Shown here in pieces: positions 1 through 9,039 of a DNA stretch of 64,000 nt. Positions within the stretch are counted from its first letter, which is position 1. The number at the start of each line of letters is the position of its first letter. Both the position numbers and the translations under genes were made by a program. Source of the stretch: Comamonadaceae bacterium ALPHA2B. GTDB taxonomy: Bacteria > Pseudomonadota > Gammaproteobacteria > Burkholderiales > Burkholderiaceae_C. The stretch lies in contig SCOE01000028.1 in assembly GCA_005503065.1 (NCBI GenBank), positions 1 through 64,000 on the forward strand, in the 5' to 3' direction. The notes under the pieces are model-generated. The model did not search any database. It was not told the DNA's origin and saw only the letters and a list, made by a program, of their open reading frames with translations.

Positions 1-113
1 ATCACTCTTCGAACCCCGCTGCTTAAATAAACAGCAGGGTAGGTTGAACACCTGGCTCACTTTTACTTCGGTACTACCCGCATAACTGGCTCAATTTCCG
101 GTCGGCGCCAACA
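1..113. mobile_element. Terminal end of an IS21-family-like insertion sequence
   Basis: Read inward from position 113 on the minus strand, the sequence begins TGTTGGCGCCGACCGG and then contains two related repeats, AAATTGAGCCAGTT and AAAGTGAGCCAGGT. Multiple short terminal repeats with a TGAGCCA core and a TG...CA end are typical of IS21-family elements. The homology of the downstream dnaE2 reading frame starts at about position 114, so this is taken as the junction. Only the end is in the window; no istA or istB sequence can be recognised. The element probably continues to the left. Confidence 0.6.
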
Positions 114-2549
<2,436 letters not shown>

Positions 2550-2551
2550 CC

Positions 2552-2881
2552 ATGCTGATCTCCGAACTCATGGGCGCGGAGCTCGATCAGTGGGTGGCGA
2601 GGTGTGATGGCTGGAGGCCCGAGGCTGAGCCAATCGAGACTTGGCTCGCTCGCGTCGGAAGCTACTCGACGAGCTACGAAACCGGCGGACCTCTCATGGA
2701 CCGCTTCAAGGTCCACAGCGCGCCGATGCCCGCACGCAACTGGGTCTGGTGTGCCGTCGTCGTTCCGAACGACGATCGGCCGGGGCCAACAAAAGGAGTA
2801 TGGATGGAAGGACCAACGCGCCTCGTCGCAAGCATGCGAGCAGTCGTCTCGAGTCGTTACGGACGAGTGGTGCCGGACTGA
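2552..2881 (+). CDS. NinX/DUF2591-like protein
   Basis: This 109-residue protein resembles the phage NinX (DUF2591) family. It has the N-terminal MLISELMGAELDQWVAR signature, a central GGPLMDRF segment and the C-terminal motif GPTRLVASMRAVVSSRYG. The biochemical role of the family is unknown; members occur on phages and plasmids. The ATG lies 2 bases after the dnaE2 stop, so it was probably translationally coupled to it. It is the only clearly phage-type small gene in this part of the window. Confidence 0.7.
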   Translation: MLISELMGAELDQWVARCDGWRPEAEPIETWLARVGSYSTSYETGGPLMDRFKVHSAPMPARNWVWCAVVVPNDDRPGPTKGVWMEGPTRLVASMRAVVSSRYGRVVPD

Positions 2882-3039
2882 AAGCGTCTTGTCGCCATCT
2901 CAACACACGATCGCCGCGTGCACTTCAGTGGACGTCCGCTGAAGCTCGCACGAGCGTCGCACACTACTCGCGGTATCGCTCATAGTCTTCGAGGAAAAGC
3001 CGCGTTGACTCGTCGCGACAAACTCTTGCCGATGCGCCC

Positions 3040-3451
3040 TCAGGTCCATGCGCTTCTGATGGATGCCCTCAAGACGCAGCTGCTGCTTTCGTCGTGCGTT
3101 CCTGCGGAGAATGGAAAGAAGCGCCCGGGGTGCACGTCAAGCGCAAGCGCCAGTCGAGCAAGCGTTTCAAGTCGTGGCTGCACCAGCCCACTTTCAACAC
3201 GCGACAGCATGGATCTCGAAATCCCTGCCCGTGCAGCCAACTCATTTCGCGGTCAGGTTGCGCTGAAGCCTCTGCTGCCTAACGGCTCGTCCGACGTGTT
3301 GAGTAAGCGTCGAGAGCGGTGGGCGCCTCAGCTTTGACGGCAGGGCCGTCGCTGGTGGCGCCCAGATTACCCCCGTTGGTAGCGGCGAAGCTGCGCAATC
3401 GGCGCCAAGCACGCGGCGAACCTGGGTTGAATCGGTGACTTTCATGGCCAA
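3040..3451 (-). pseudogene. XRE-family helix-turn-helix regulator, frameshifted
   Basis: Two minus-strand frames together make a normal XRE/Cro-type DNA-binding domain. VGRAVRQQRLQRNLTAK is read in one frame and ends at a TGA; ELAARAGISRSMLSRVESG continues in the next frame. Deleting one base (plus-strand A at 3244, in GCGAAATGAG read on the minus strand) joins them as LTAKELAARAGIS, the expected helix-turn-helix junction. The part after the domain is short (ends at 3040), so no sensor domain is present. The true start is uncertain; no convincing ribosome binding site was found. Either the gene is dead or a sequencing error is present. Confidence 0.65.
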
Positions 3452-3574
3452 TCATGTGCATTGGGCCATGTGATCGCGAGCGGCGCCACTACCTAAGTTG
3501 GGAGTCGGTGCAGCTACACAGCAGCCTTGTTCGGCTCGAGCGCTCCGCTCTCATTCGGAAATGCGTACCGCATG
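3452..3574. other. Intergenic stretch with no recognisable feature
   Basis: Between the broken XRE gene and the inverted repeat in front of the recombinase, no coding frame with family-like sequence, terminator or RNA gene could be recognised. Confidence 0.4.
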
Positions 3575-3658
3575 TAAATCAACTAACGGAAGGCGAACAG
3601 ACTTTCAACAAACGCACCCCGTCAAGCAGAATACGAGCACAGTCCGTTAGTTGATTTA
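3575..3658. repeat. 16-bp perfect inverted repeat at the recombinase start
   Basis: TAAATCAACTAACGGA at 3575-3590 is repeated in perfect reverse complement (TCCGTTAGTTGATTTA) at 3643-3658, with 52 bases between. The last base of the right arm is the A of the recombinase start codon. It may be an operator for autoregulation or a recombination site with two inverted core-binding arms; neither is shown. Confidence 0.7.
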
Positions 3659-4710
3659 TGCCCTCTCCCCTTCCCCGCAGTTTGACCGCCTCCCTGTTCG
3701 ATGTTGAGCCTGCCGCCCGCGGGCCGGTTGTGGCTTGGCAGGAGGCGTTCGCGACATGGCTGGCCGACCAGCGCGCCAGTGGCTCGCTTCGACAGCCGGG
3801 AGTGACCGAGGTCTATCAGGCGATGTGGGACAGCTTCTCCAGCTGGTGCCTGGGCCAGTCGCCGCGGGTCACACTCGAATCGCTGGCACTTGAGGATCTG
3901 CAGGCCTACCAAGCGGCGCGCTTTGGTCAGAAAGCGGCCGACCGGTCCCTGTCGCCACGCTATGTGCTGCGCCTCATGCGGCTTATCGACCGGGTGCTGC
4001 GCCACTACGCCGCGCGTACCGACACCTTGCCAAACACCGCCGCCTCGGACTGGGTCCTGGCCAACCCTGAGGTTCGCTACTCGGAAGTCGAAACGAAGGA
4101 CCCACTGCCCGAGTACCTGTCGGCACCCGAGGCGCGACAGCTCATGACGCATCTGTCGGCCGCTCGGCCTCGGCCTGGCCGCAGCCGCGATGCCTTGGCC
4201 GTCATGACCTGGCAAGAGGTGCGCAATCGCGCCTCCGTGGCCTTGCAGTTGGGCGCGGGTCTGACGCCTGGGGATGTGCGCGCGCTCGCGCTCGATTCCC
4301 CGATCGCGCACGGTGGTCGCACCCGAGGCCAGATCTGGAAGCTGCAGGTACCGGGCAACGGCACATCGAAGCCAAGGGAGACACCGGTCGCACCTTGGGC
4401 TGCCGAGCTGCTCCATTACTGGCTCCAGGTGCGCGCCGATGCCGGGGTCGTTGGCGAACACCTCTTCCCGTCCACGCGTACCGGCAAGCCATGGCTTGCC
4501 AACTCTCAGTACAAGAACGCGCGCCAAGTCCTTCAAGATGCCGGGATGGATTCTCGCGAAGGCGGCTCTTTCCGGCTGCGGCATACCTTTGCCATGCGCC
4601 AGCTCCGAAGAGGCACACCGCCCGACCAGGTGGCCGCGTGGATGGGCGTCGAGCCGGCGGAGATGAGGCGCTATGACCGCGTGCTGCCGGCCGCCGTCGA
4701 CGTGGTGTAG
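3658..4710 (+). CDS. Tyrosine recombinase/integrase with atypical active site
   Basis: This 350-residue protein has the layout of a tyrosine recombinase. An N-terminal SAM-like core-binding region covers roughly residues 20-150. The C-terminal domain contains FRLRHTFAMRQL (box II, Arg and His of the RHT motif) and the closing RRYDRV, which supplies the likely catalytic tyrosine. Two positions look unusual. The place of the first catalytic Arg (usually GLR) reads GAGLTPGDVRAL, and the first His of box II is replaced by Phe. It may therefore be a divergent subfamily or weakly active. It lies beside the parAB-korA block, so plasmid dimer resolution or integration of the element are both possible jobs. 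The ATG is inside an inverted repeat and no strong ribosome binding site is visible. Confidence 0.75.
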   Translation: MPSPLPRSLTASLFDVEPAARGPVVAWQEAFATWLADQRASGSLRQPGVTEVYQAMWDSFSSWCLGQSPRVTLESLALEDLQAYQAARFGQKAADRSLSPRYVLRLMRLIDRVLRHYAARTDTLPNTAASDWVLANPEVRYSEVETKDPLPEYLSAPEARQLMTHLSAARPRPGRSRDALAVMTWQEVRNRASVALQLGAGLTPGDVRALALDSPIAHGGRTRGQIWKLQVPGNGTSKPRETPVAPWAAELLHYWLQVRADAGVVGEHLFPSTRTGKPWLANSQYKNARQVLQDAGMDSREGGSFRLRHTFAMRQLRRGTPPDQVAAWMGVEPAEMRRYDRVLPAAVDVV

Positions 4711-4720
4711 TCCGCGCCGT

Positions 4721-5014
4721 TCACGCCGCTGAGGCGTGCTTTTCCATGTACCGATCGAACGCGCGCTGCGCGGCCTCGATCGCCCCCACCGGGCCACGCA
4801 GCGTGACTTCTGCAGTTCCTGCCGGCATGGCGTCCTCAAGCACTGCTCGGCGAATGGCGTAGATGCGCTGGTGGATCACGCCGTATTCCGCCTTAAGGAG
4901 CATGGGCTCCTCCTTGCCGATGAACAGGCGGTGAGCAATCTCCAGCGTTCTCGCGTCGAACCGCCGCCGCTTGGCGATCCGCGCCAACTCTTCTTCATCT
5001 ATGGTGACGGTCAT
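4721..5014 (-). CDS. KorA/TrfB-like transcriptional repressor
   Basis: This 97-residue protein matches the layout of TrfB/KorA plasmid repressors. RTLEIAHRLFIGKEEP is followed by the helix-turn-helix segment LKAEYGVIHQRIYAIRRAV. In IncP plasmids KorA coordinately represses replication, partition and transfer promoters by binding short palindromes over the -10 region. Here it is the last gene of the parA-parB-membrane protein-korA group. Candidate targets are the ATAGC/GCTAT sites at 7250-7270 and 22367-22381. The assignment rests on motif pattern and position, not on a database search. Confidence 0.55.
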   Translation of the reverse strand: MTVTIDEEELARIAKRRRFDARTLEIAHRLFIGKEEPMLLKAEYGVIHQRIYAIRRAVLEDAMPAGTAEVTLRGPVGAIEAAQRAFDRYMEKHASAA

Positions 5015-5351
5015 GGCTCGGCAGTGACATGAACAGGCTCATCAGGCCCAGGTAGAGCCAGTAGAGCACAAGCGCCCCCACCGAGAACGCCAGCATGCCC
5101 CAACGCGGGAAGTTCGGGTCACTGATCAGGAACCCGAAGACGAGCGTGACCAGAAAACCGAGCAATGCAACCGGAACCAAGACGGCTCGCACGATGGGCT
5201 CGGCGAGTATCAAAACAGCGCTCACGATCAAGCGCAGGATCTGAACGATCAGAGCCGCGACCCACCACAACCCTGCGGCCGCCACGCCAACTACGTGAAC
5301 GGCGACATTCACGCGTCGATCGGGACCCAGTGAGTTTGAACGTTCTGTCAT
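4995..5351 (-). CDS. Small inner-membrane protein of the partition operon
   Basis: This 118-residue protein (starting MTERSNSLG) has about three hydrophobic segments and no recognised domain. It overlaps the end of parB by a few bases and the start of the KorA-like gene by 20, so the four genes are probably translated as one unit. The ATG at 5351 was preferred to an upstream GTG or TTG because the nearer start leaves a compact N terminus before the first membrane segment. Function unknown. Confidence 0.6.
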   Translation of the reverse strand: MTERSNSLGPDRRVNVAVHVVGVAAAGLWWVAALIVQILRLIVSAVLILAEPIVRAVLVPVALLGFLVTLVFGFLISDPNFPRWGMLAFSVGALVLYWLYLGLMSLFMSLPSHDRHHR

Positions 5352-6256
5352 TTCGCTTCCTCCGTTGCCCAACACACCAATCTCAGTGCCGCGAGCGGGA
5401 CCGCGCTACGCGTGCCGTCACCAAAACGCACTTCAGCAAGGTCGCTGTCCTGCGCTTTCATGCGCAACGAGCCACGCTTGCCCTCGTGCTCGACGATCAG
5501 GACGGTTTTCCCACGGCTGCGCATGACCTGCGGCGCGCCGACGCTCGAAACTGCTTCTGGACCCAGGGCCATCGCTCTAGCCTCAGCGATAAGCGCGTCC
5601 ACATTGGCTCGGGTCACCGATTCGTCGCCTTGCAGCACCGCCAGCATCGTCTCCAGCGACTCTCGGCCGACGCAGGCCAAGCGGTATAGCGTTCGAACGT
5701 CCCCGCCGATCCGTCCGCTCTCCACAGCACTCTGTAGTTCGGCCGGAGCACCAATCAGTGCGGCCGCCTCCGTCACGAAGGATGCAGGCTTGGCGAGTCG
5801 CCGCGCAATATCCTGGCGCGAGAGTCCGTCCCTCTCGCGTTGCTCGATGAATGCAGCCAGATCGAACGCCGACATGTCCTCGCGATGCAGGTTCTCCACG
5901 GCTTGGGCGAAAGGGTCGACCCGCTCGTCAATCACCGCTGGCACGGTCACCTGGCCCGCCTCTCGCGCTGCCCGAACGCGCCGCTCGCCGCGATTCACGA
6001 TGAAGCGCTCAGGGCACTCGGGATGACGCCGCAAGGAGACGGGCTCCAGGACGCCATGCTGTCGAATTGACTGGCTGAGCTGAGCGATCGTCTCCTGTCG
6101 GAAACTGCGACGAGGCTGACCCGGGTCGAATTCGATCAGTGCCAGATCCACATGAACTGCTGCCGTGGGGTCGGACACGCCTGCGCCGGCAGCCAGTAAG
6201 TCTGACGGTCGAAACTGCGCCAAGCCGCTGAGGTCGAGTGCGTCCAGATCGCTCAT
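5348..6256 (-). CDS. parB: ParB/KorB-type partition protein
   Basis: This 302-residue ParB/Spo0J-family protein should bind centromere sites and stimulate its ParA partner. The ParB N-terminal nuclease-like domain is visible as IEFDPGQPRRSF...QLSQSIRQHGVLEPVSLR and NRGERRVRAAREAG. It is followed by the helix-turn-helix region LSRQDIARRLAKPASFVTEAAAL. The C-terminal third, with an SH3-like segment (KTVLIVEHEGKRGSLRMK), resembles KorB. Its ATG overlaps the parA stop by 4 bases. The cognate centromere was not recognised; it is not the palindrome used by the second par system. Confidence 0.88.
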   Translation of the reverse strand: MSDLDALDLSGLAQFRPSDLLAAGAGVSDPTAAVHVDLALIEFDPGQPRRSFRQETIAQLSQSIRQHGVLEPVSLRRHPECPERFIVNRGERRVRAAREAGQVTVPAVIDERVDPFAQAVENLHREDMSAFDLAAFIEQRERDGLSRQDIARRLAKPASFVTEAAALIGAPAELQSAVESGRIGGDVRTLYRLACVGRESLETMLAVLQGDESVTRANVDALIAEARAMALGPEAVSSVGAPQVMRSRGKTVLIVEHEGKRGSLRMKAQDSDLAEVRFGDGTRSAVPLAALRLVCWATEEAK

Positions 6257-7053
6257 GCGGAAACTCCCTCTGCGCTGGCAATAGGCTGCAGCTGGATCCG
6301 CTGCTGAAGCACCGCGAATGCTTCCTTGACCTCGAGACTGGCTTCACGAGCGGAACTCTTGCTCAGTTCCCATACAGCCTTACCCTCGGCCAACGCTTCC
6401 GGAATCGCCGAGCGCGTTGAGATGCGCGCGGGAATCACGAAGTCACGGTAGCTGGCCACCAACTGCTGCACGGCGGCCTTCTGGCGCGCCGAGTGGGCGT
6501 TAAAGCGGTTCAGGACGATCCCCGCCAGCTCCAGGCGCGGGTTGTAGCGCTGACGGACGCCGAACACCGTCTTGAGCATGTCGGTCACGCCGTCGATGCT
6601 GTACTCCTCCAGCTCGATCGGGCACACCACGTGAGTCGCCGCGATCAAGGCCGCGCTCATGCGAAGGCCTAGAGCTGGAGGCGTATCGATGACGACCGTG
6701 TCGAACCGCCCCTCGAGCGCGCGCACGGCGGTCCGAAACGCAGGAATCACCACGTCCGGCTTGGCCAGTTCGACGTCCGCCAGCTGCTTGGACGCAGTGA
6801 CCAGAGCGACTTGCCGCTCGCGGTGGTCGCCGCGCCCGATCTTGCTCGCATCGGTCCCAGGGACAAAGAGACTTGATGCCTGGACGCCGACGCTAAAGGC
6901 GCGCAAGGTCTTCGACCCGTTGCCTTGGGTGTCCAGATCAATGAAGCACACGGACTGCCGATGCGCGTCAGCAAGCCACATGGCATAGAGGACCGACAGC
7001 GTCGACTTGCCGACACCGCCCTTCTGGTTGCCAAAGACGACGACGTTGCTCAT
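6253..7053 (-). CDS. parA: ParA/IncC-type partition ATPase
   Basis: This 266-residue Walker-type ATPase drives segregation together with the adjacent ParB. It opens MSNVVVFGNQKGGVGKST, placing the deviant Walker A motif at residues 11-18. It also has FIDLDTQGNG (A') and VVIDTPPALGL (Walker B). The short N terminus without a DNA-binding domain is type Ib-like, as in IncC2. A longer frame extends upstream to 7161, but the start at 7053 puts the P-loop at its normal position. The promoter region with GCTATAGC palindromes lies about 200 bases upstream. Confidence 0.9.
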   Translation of the reverse strand: MSNVVVFGNQKGGVGKSTLSVLYAMWLADAHRQSVCFIDLDTQGNGSKTLRAFSVGVQASSLFVPGTDASKIGRGDHRERQVALVTASKQLADVELAKPDVVIPAFRTAVRALEGRFDTVVIDTPPALGLRMSAALIAATHVVCPIELEEYSIDGVTDMLKTVFGVRQRYNPRLELAGIVLNRFNAHSARQKAAVQQLVASYRDFVIPARISTRSAIPEALAEGKAVWELSKSSAREASLEVKEAFAVLQQRIQLQPIASAEGVSA

Positions 7054-7180
7054 GCGAAACCTCCATGAACTGGCAGCCCGGCGCACACGACTGCCTGCAT
7101 CGACCTTCTTCGCTACAAGACGTAAAGGCCTTTGCTGGTTGCTCAGAAATGCGATTGCCACGTCGCTAAACCAATAGGTT

Positions 7181-7270
7181 TCGAATCACGCGTCGAATCA
7201 CACACATCGACGTTCAGCGTAGCTCTGATAGGGATGTGTGTCTAGTGTGTGCTATAGCGGTGCTATAGCA
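7181..7270. promoter_or_regulatory. Divergent control region with GCTATAGC palindromes
   Basis: The gap between parA (leftward) and the transfer operon (rightward) holds TGCTATAGC at 7250-7258 and TGCTATAGCA at 7261-7270, an 11-bp spaced direct repeat of a perfect 8-bp palindrome. The two also form ATAGC-ggt-GCTAT. A second direct repeat, TCGAATCAC, is at 7181-7189 and 7193-7201. Position and shape suit operators for the KorA-like or KorB-like proteins; this is inference. Confidence 0.5.
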
Positions 7271-7326
7271 TTGAGTACATTTCGCTTCATTGACGTGATG
7301 CAACGTCCTGGCCGACATTTCGCGCC

Positions 7327-7914
7327 ATGCGGTGTGAATCAAGCGTAATCAGGGCCGGGGCGTCAGGGTGGCGACGTGCGATCGCCGCCCTTGCTGCAGT
7401 GGCGGGACTCTCGACAAGTTTCTCCTCGGCCGCGGGTCCTGCAGAAGCAACTAGGCAGCGCGTCGTTCCCGTTGCGGAGCAGCGCGCGCGGGACAGCGAC
7501 CGCGTCGAGGTCCTGCGCCAGGAGTTGAAGAAGTCGGAAGACCTGCTGGCGTCGTTGGCTCGTCGCAAAGCCGAGCGCTTGGCCGCAGCCGATGCGAACG
7601 GGGCAGCCGAGGCTGAAGATCAGCACAGCCGAACGCTTAACGATGTTGCTGCCTTGAAGCGGGAGCTGAGCGCAGCTGCGAACCAAGCCGGTCCGACCGA
7701 CGCCGAGGCATCGCCGGCCAAAACGGTCAAGGCGAGCGTTCGCGCAGCCGCGCCGGCCGCGATGAAGGCGCCCTCCCCTCCTGCGGCCCCTTGGTGGGAC
7801 GTCTACGGACGCGAGCGCACGCCGACGCCGCCCGCAGCCAGTCCAACACCGATCTCCCAGGCGCCCGCATCGAGCGCAGCGCCCACACCCATTTCAGGCC
7901 GTCGACTGGAGTAG
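7327..7914 (+). CDS. Secreted coiled-coil protein at the head of the transfer operon
   Basis: This 195-residue protein has an N-terminal signal-like segment (AAALAAVAGLS area, to about residue 37). A charged heptad-rich stretch of about 70 residues (ARDSDRVEVLRQELKKSEDLL onward) probably forms a coiled coil, and a Pro/Ala-rich tail follows. No enzyme motif is visible. It is the first gene of the rightward VirB group, so a periplasmic accessory role in conjugation is plausible but unproven. Confidence 0.55.
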   Translation: MRCESSVIRAGASGWRRAIAALAAVAGLSTSFSSAAGPAEATRQRVVPVAEQRARDSDRVEVLRQELKKSEDLLASLARRKAERLAAADANGAAEAEDQHSRTLNDVAALKRELSAAANQAGPTDAEASPAKTVKASVRAAAPAAMKAPSPPAAPWWDVYGRERTPTPPAASPTPISQAPASSAAPTPISGRRLE

Positions 7915-7988
7915 TGCCATGCAAGTAATGAAAGAAGAGTTCACTTTGGTTCACAATTCAGGGAGCACTCACTCACACGCGCCCCGCC

Positions 7989-8345
7989 ATGGCCTCGACG
8001 GCACGGCCCAAGACCAAAATCAAGACAACAGCGAAGAGCGCCGCCACCCCTGCCCCGGCGGAGGCGACGGAAGCCTTGAGCGCACGGCCCACTGCGGGTG
8101 GCACGGTGACCCAGCTGGAGTTCGTCCAGCTGCTGCACAAGGGGTCGGTCATCGAGGTGGTGATCGCCGAGGTGGCGCAGGCCGTCTACCAGTTGCAACT
8201 CGTGGTGGCTTGGCACTATGGGCGGCGAACACTCATGACGTCCACGCGCCAACCTCGGGACTTCCGCAGCCTGGACACGCTCAGACGGCACCTCAAGACG
8301 CTCGGCGTCGGCAGAACGCTCGTGCGGCTCGAGCTTCTGCCTTAA
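7989..8345 (+). CDS. Unknown protein in the transfer operon
   Basis: This 118-residue protein has a Lys/Ala/Thr-rich N terminus (about 35 residues, disordered-looking) and a folded remainder (TQLEFVQLLHKGSVIEVVIAEV...). It resembles no family I can name. Its stop codon TAA at 8343-8345 lies immediately before the VirB2-like coding sequence, which has no ordinary start codon. Translation of the two may therefore be linked. Confidence 0.5.
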   Translation: MASTARPKTKIKTTAKSAATPAPAEATEALSARPTAGGTVTQLEFVQLLHKGSVIEVVIAEVAQAVYQLQLVVAWHYGRRTLMTSTRQPRDFRSLDTLRRHLKTLGVGRTLVRLELLP

Positions 8346-8347
8346 AG

Positions 8348-8656
8348 CTGCCCAGCGCAGCCCAGGCCGAGGCCTGGATCCTGCGCGTCTCACTGCTGGC
8401 TCTCGCGGCCCTTTTCGCCCTCGCGCCCGAGTTCGCATTCGCTGGAAGCCCGTTTGCGACGGGCGCCCAGGCAACACAGCAGCAACTCACGTCCATCCTG
8501 ACCCCCATCGCAGCAGTCGCCGTCATGGTGTCGGGTGCCATGGCCTGGTTCGGCCGCCTGAGCTGGTGGTGGATGGTGGCTGTCGTCATCGGCACCGTGC
8601 TGGTCTTCGGCGGGCCGCAGATCGTCTCGTGGATCCGCGGCCTCTTCGGCGTCTGA
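8348..8656 (+). CDS. virB2: VirB2/TrbC-type pilin without a canonical start codon
   Basis: This is the major pilin subunit of the conjugative pilus. The frame encodes a signal-like hydrophobic stretch (SLLALAALFALAPEFAFA) ending at an AFAG cleavage-like site. Two membrane segments follow in the mature part (LTPIAAVAVMVSGAMAWFG and WMVAVVIGTVLVFGG), the usual VirB2 layout. It directly precedes virB3. No ATG, GTG or TTG occurs in frame between the upstream region and the signal peptide. The first usable non-standard codon is CTG at 8348. Readthrough or -1 frameshifting from the preceding gene is an alternative. Start coordinate is therefore uncertain. Confidence 0.75.
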   Translation: MPSAAQAEAWILRVSLLALAALFALAPEFAFAGSPFATGAQATQQQLTSILTPIAAVAVMVSGAMAWFGRLSWWWMVAVVIGTVLVFGGPQIVSWIRGLFGV

Positions 8657-8666
8657 GGACAAAGGC

Positions 8667-9032
8667 ATGAGCCGCAACCAGGGCATCGTCGCCGACACGC
8701 TCTTCGTCGGCATGACCCGCCCCTCGATGATCTGGGGCGTCACCTACTCGGCCATGATGTTCAACATCATCCTCACGACCGAGTCCTTCATCGTGACGAA
8801 GAACCTCGTATGGCTGCTGGCCTTCCTGCCAATCCACGGTGTGCTCTACCTGGTCTGCCTCTACGAGCCCCGGTTCTTCGACCTGCTGCAGCTCTGGGGC
8901 CGCACGCGCCTCCCGGCCATGATCAGCGGGAACCTCCGGTTCTGGAAGGCCAACTCGTACAGCCCGCTGGCCATCGACCTGCCCGGCTTCTCCGGACGGC
9001 GGCGAAGCAGGGCGTTGCCCTCGGTGATCTGA
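8667..9032 (+). CDS. virB3: VirB3-like conjugation protein
   Basis: This 121-residue inner-membrane component of the type IV secretion system associates with the VirB4 ATPase. It shows the VirB3 pattern: a short N terminus (ADTLFVGMTRPSMIWGV), two adjacent hydrophobic segments (residues about 20-70) and a Pro/Arg-rich tail (YEPRFFDLLQLW). It sits between virB2 and virB4 with gaps of about 10 bases. Confidence 0.85.
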   Translation: MSRNQGIVADTLFVGMTRPSMIWGVTYSAMMFNIILTTESFIVTKNLVWLLAFLPIHGVLYLVCLYEPRFFDLLQLWGRTRLPAMISGNLRFWKANSYSPLAIDLPGFSGRRRSRALPSVI

Positions 9033-9039
9033 GCCGTCC

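Noticed and set aside
3575-3658. Integron attI/attC core (GTTAG/CTAAC) at the recombinase
   Set aside because: The protein lacks the extra IntI region and the inverted repeat does not show the two-box simple-site arrangement of integrons; no cassettes follow.
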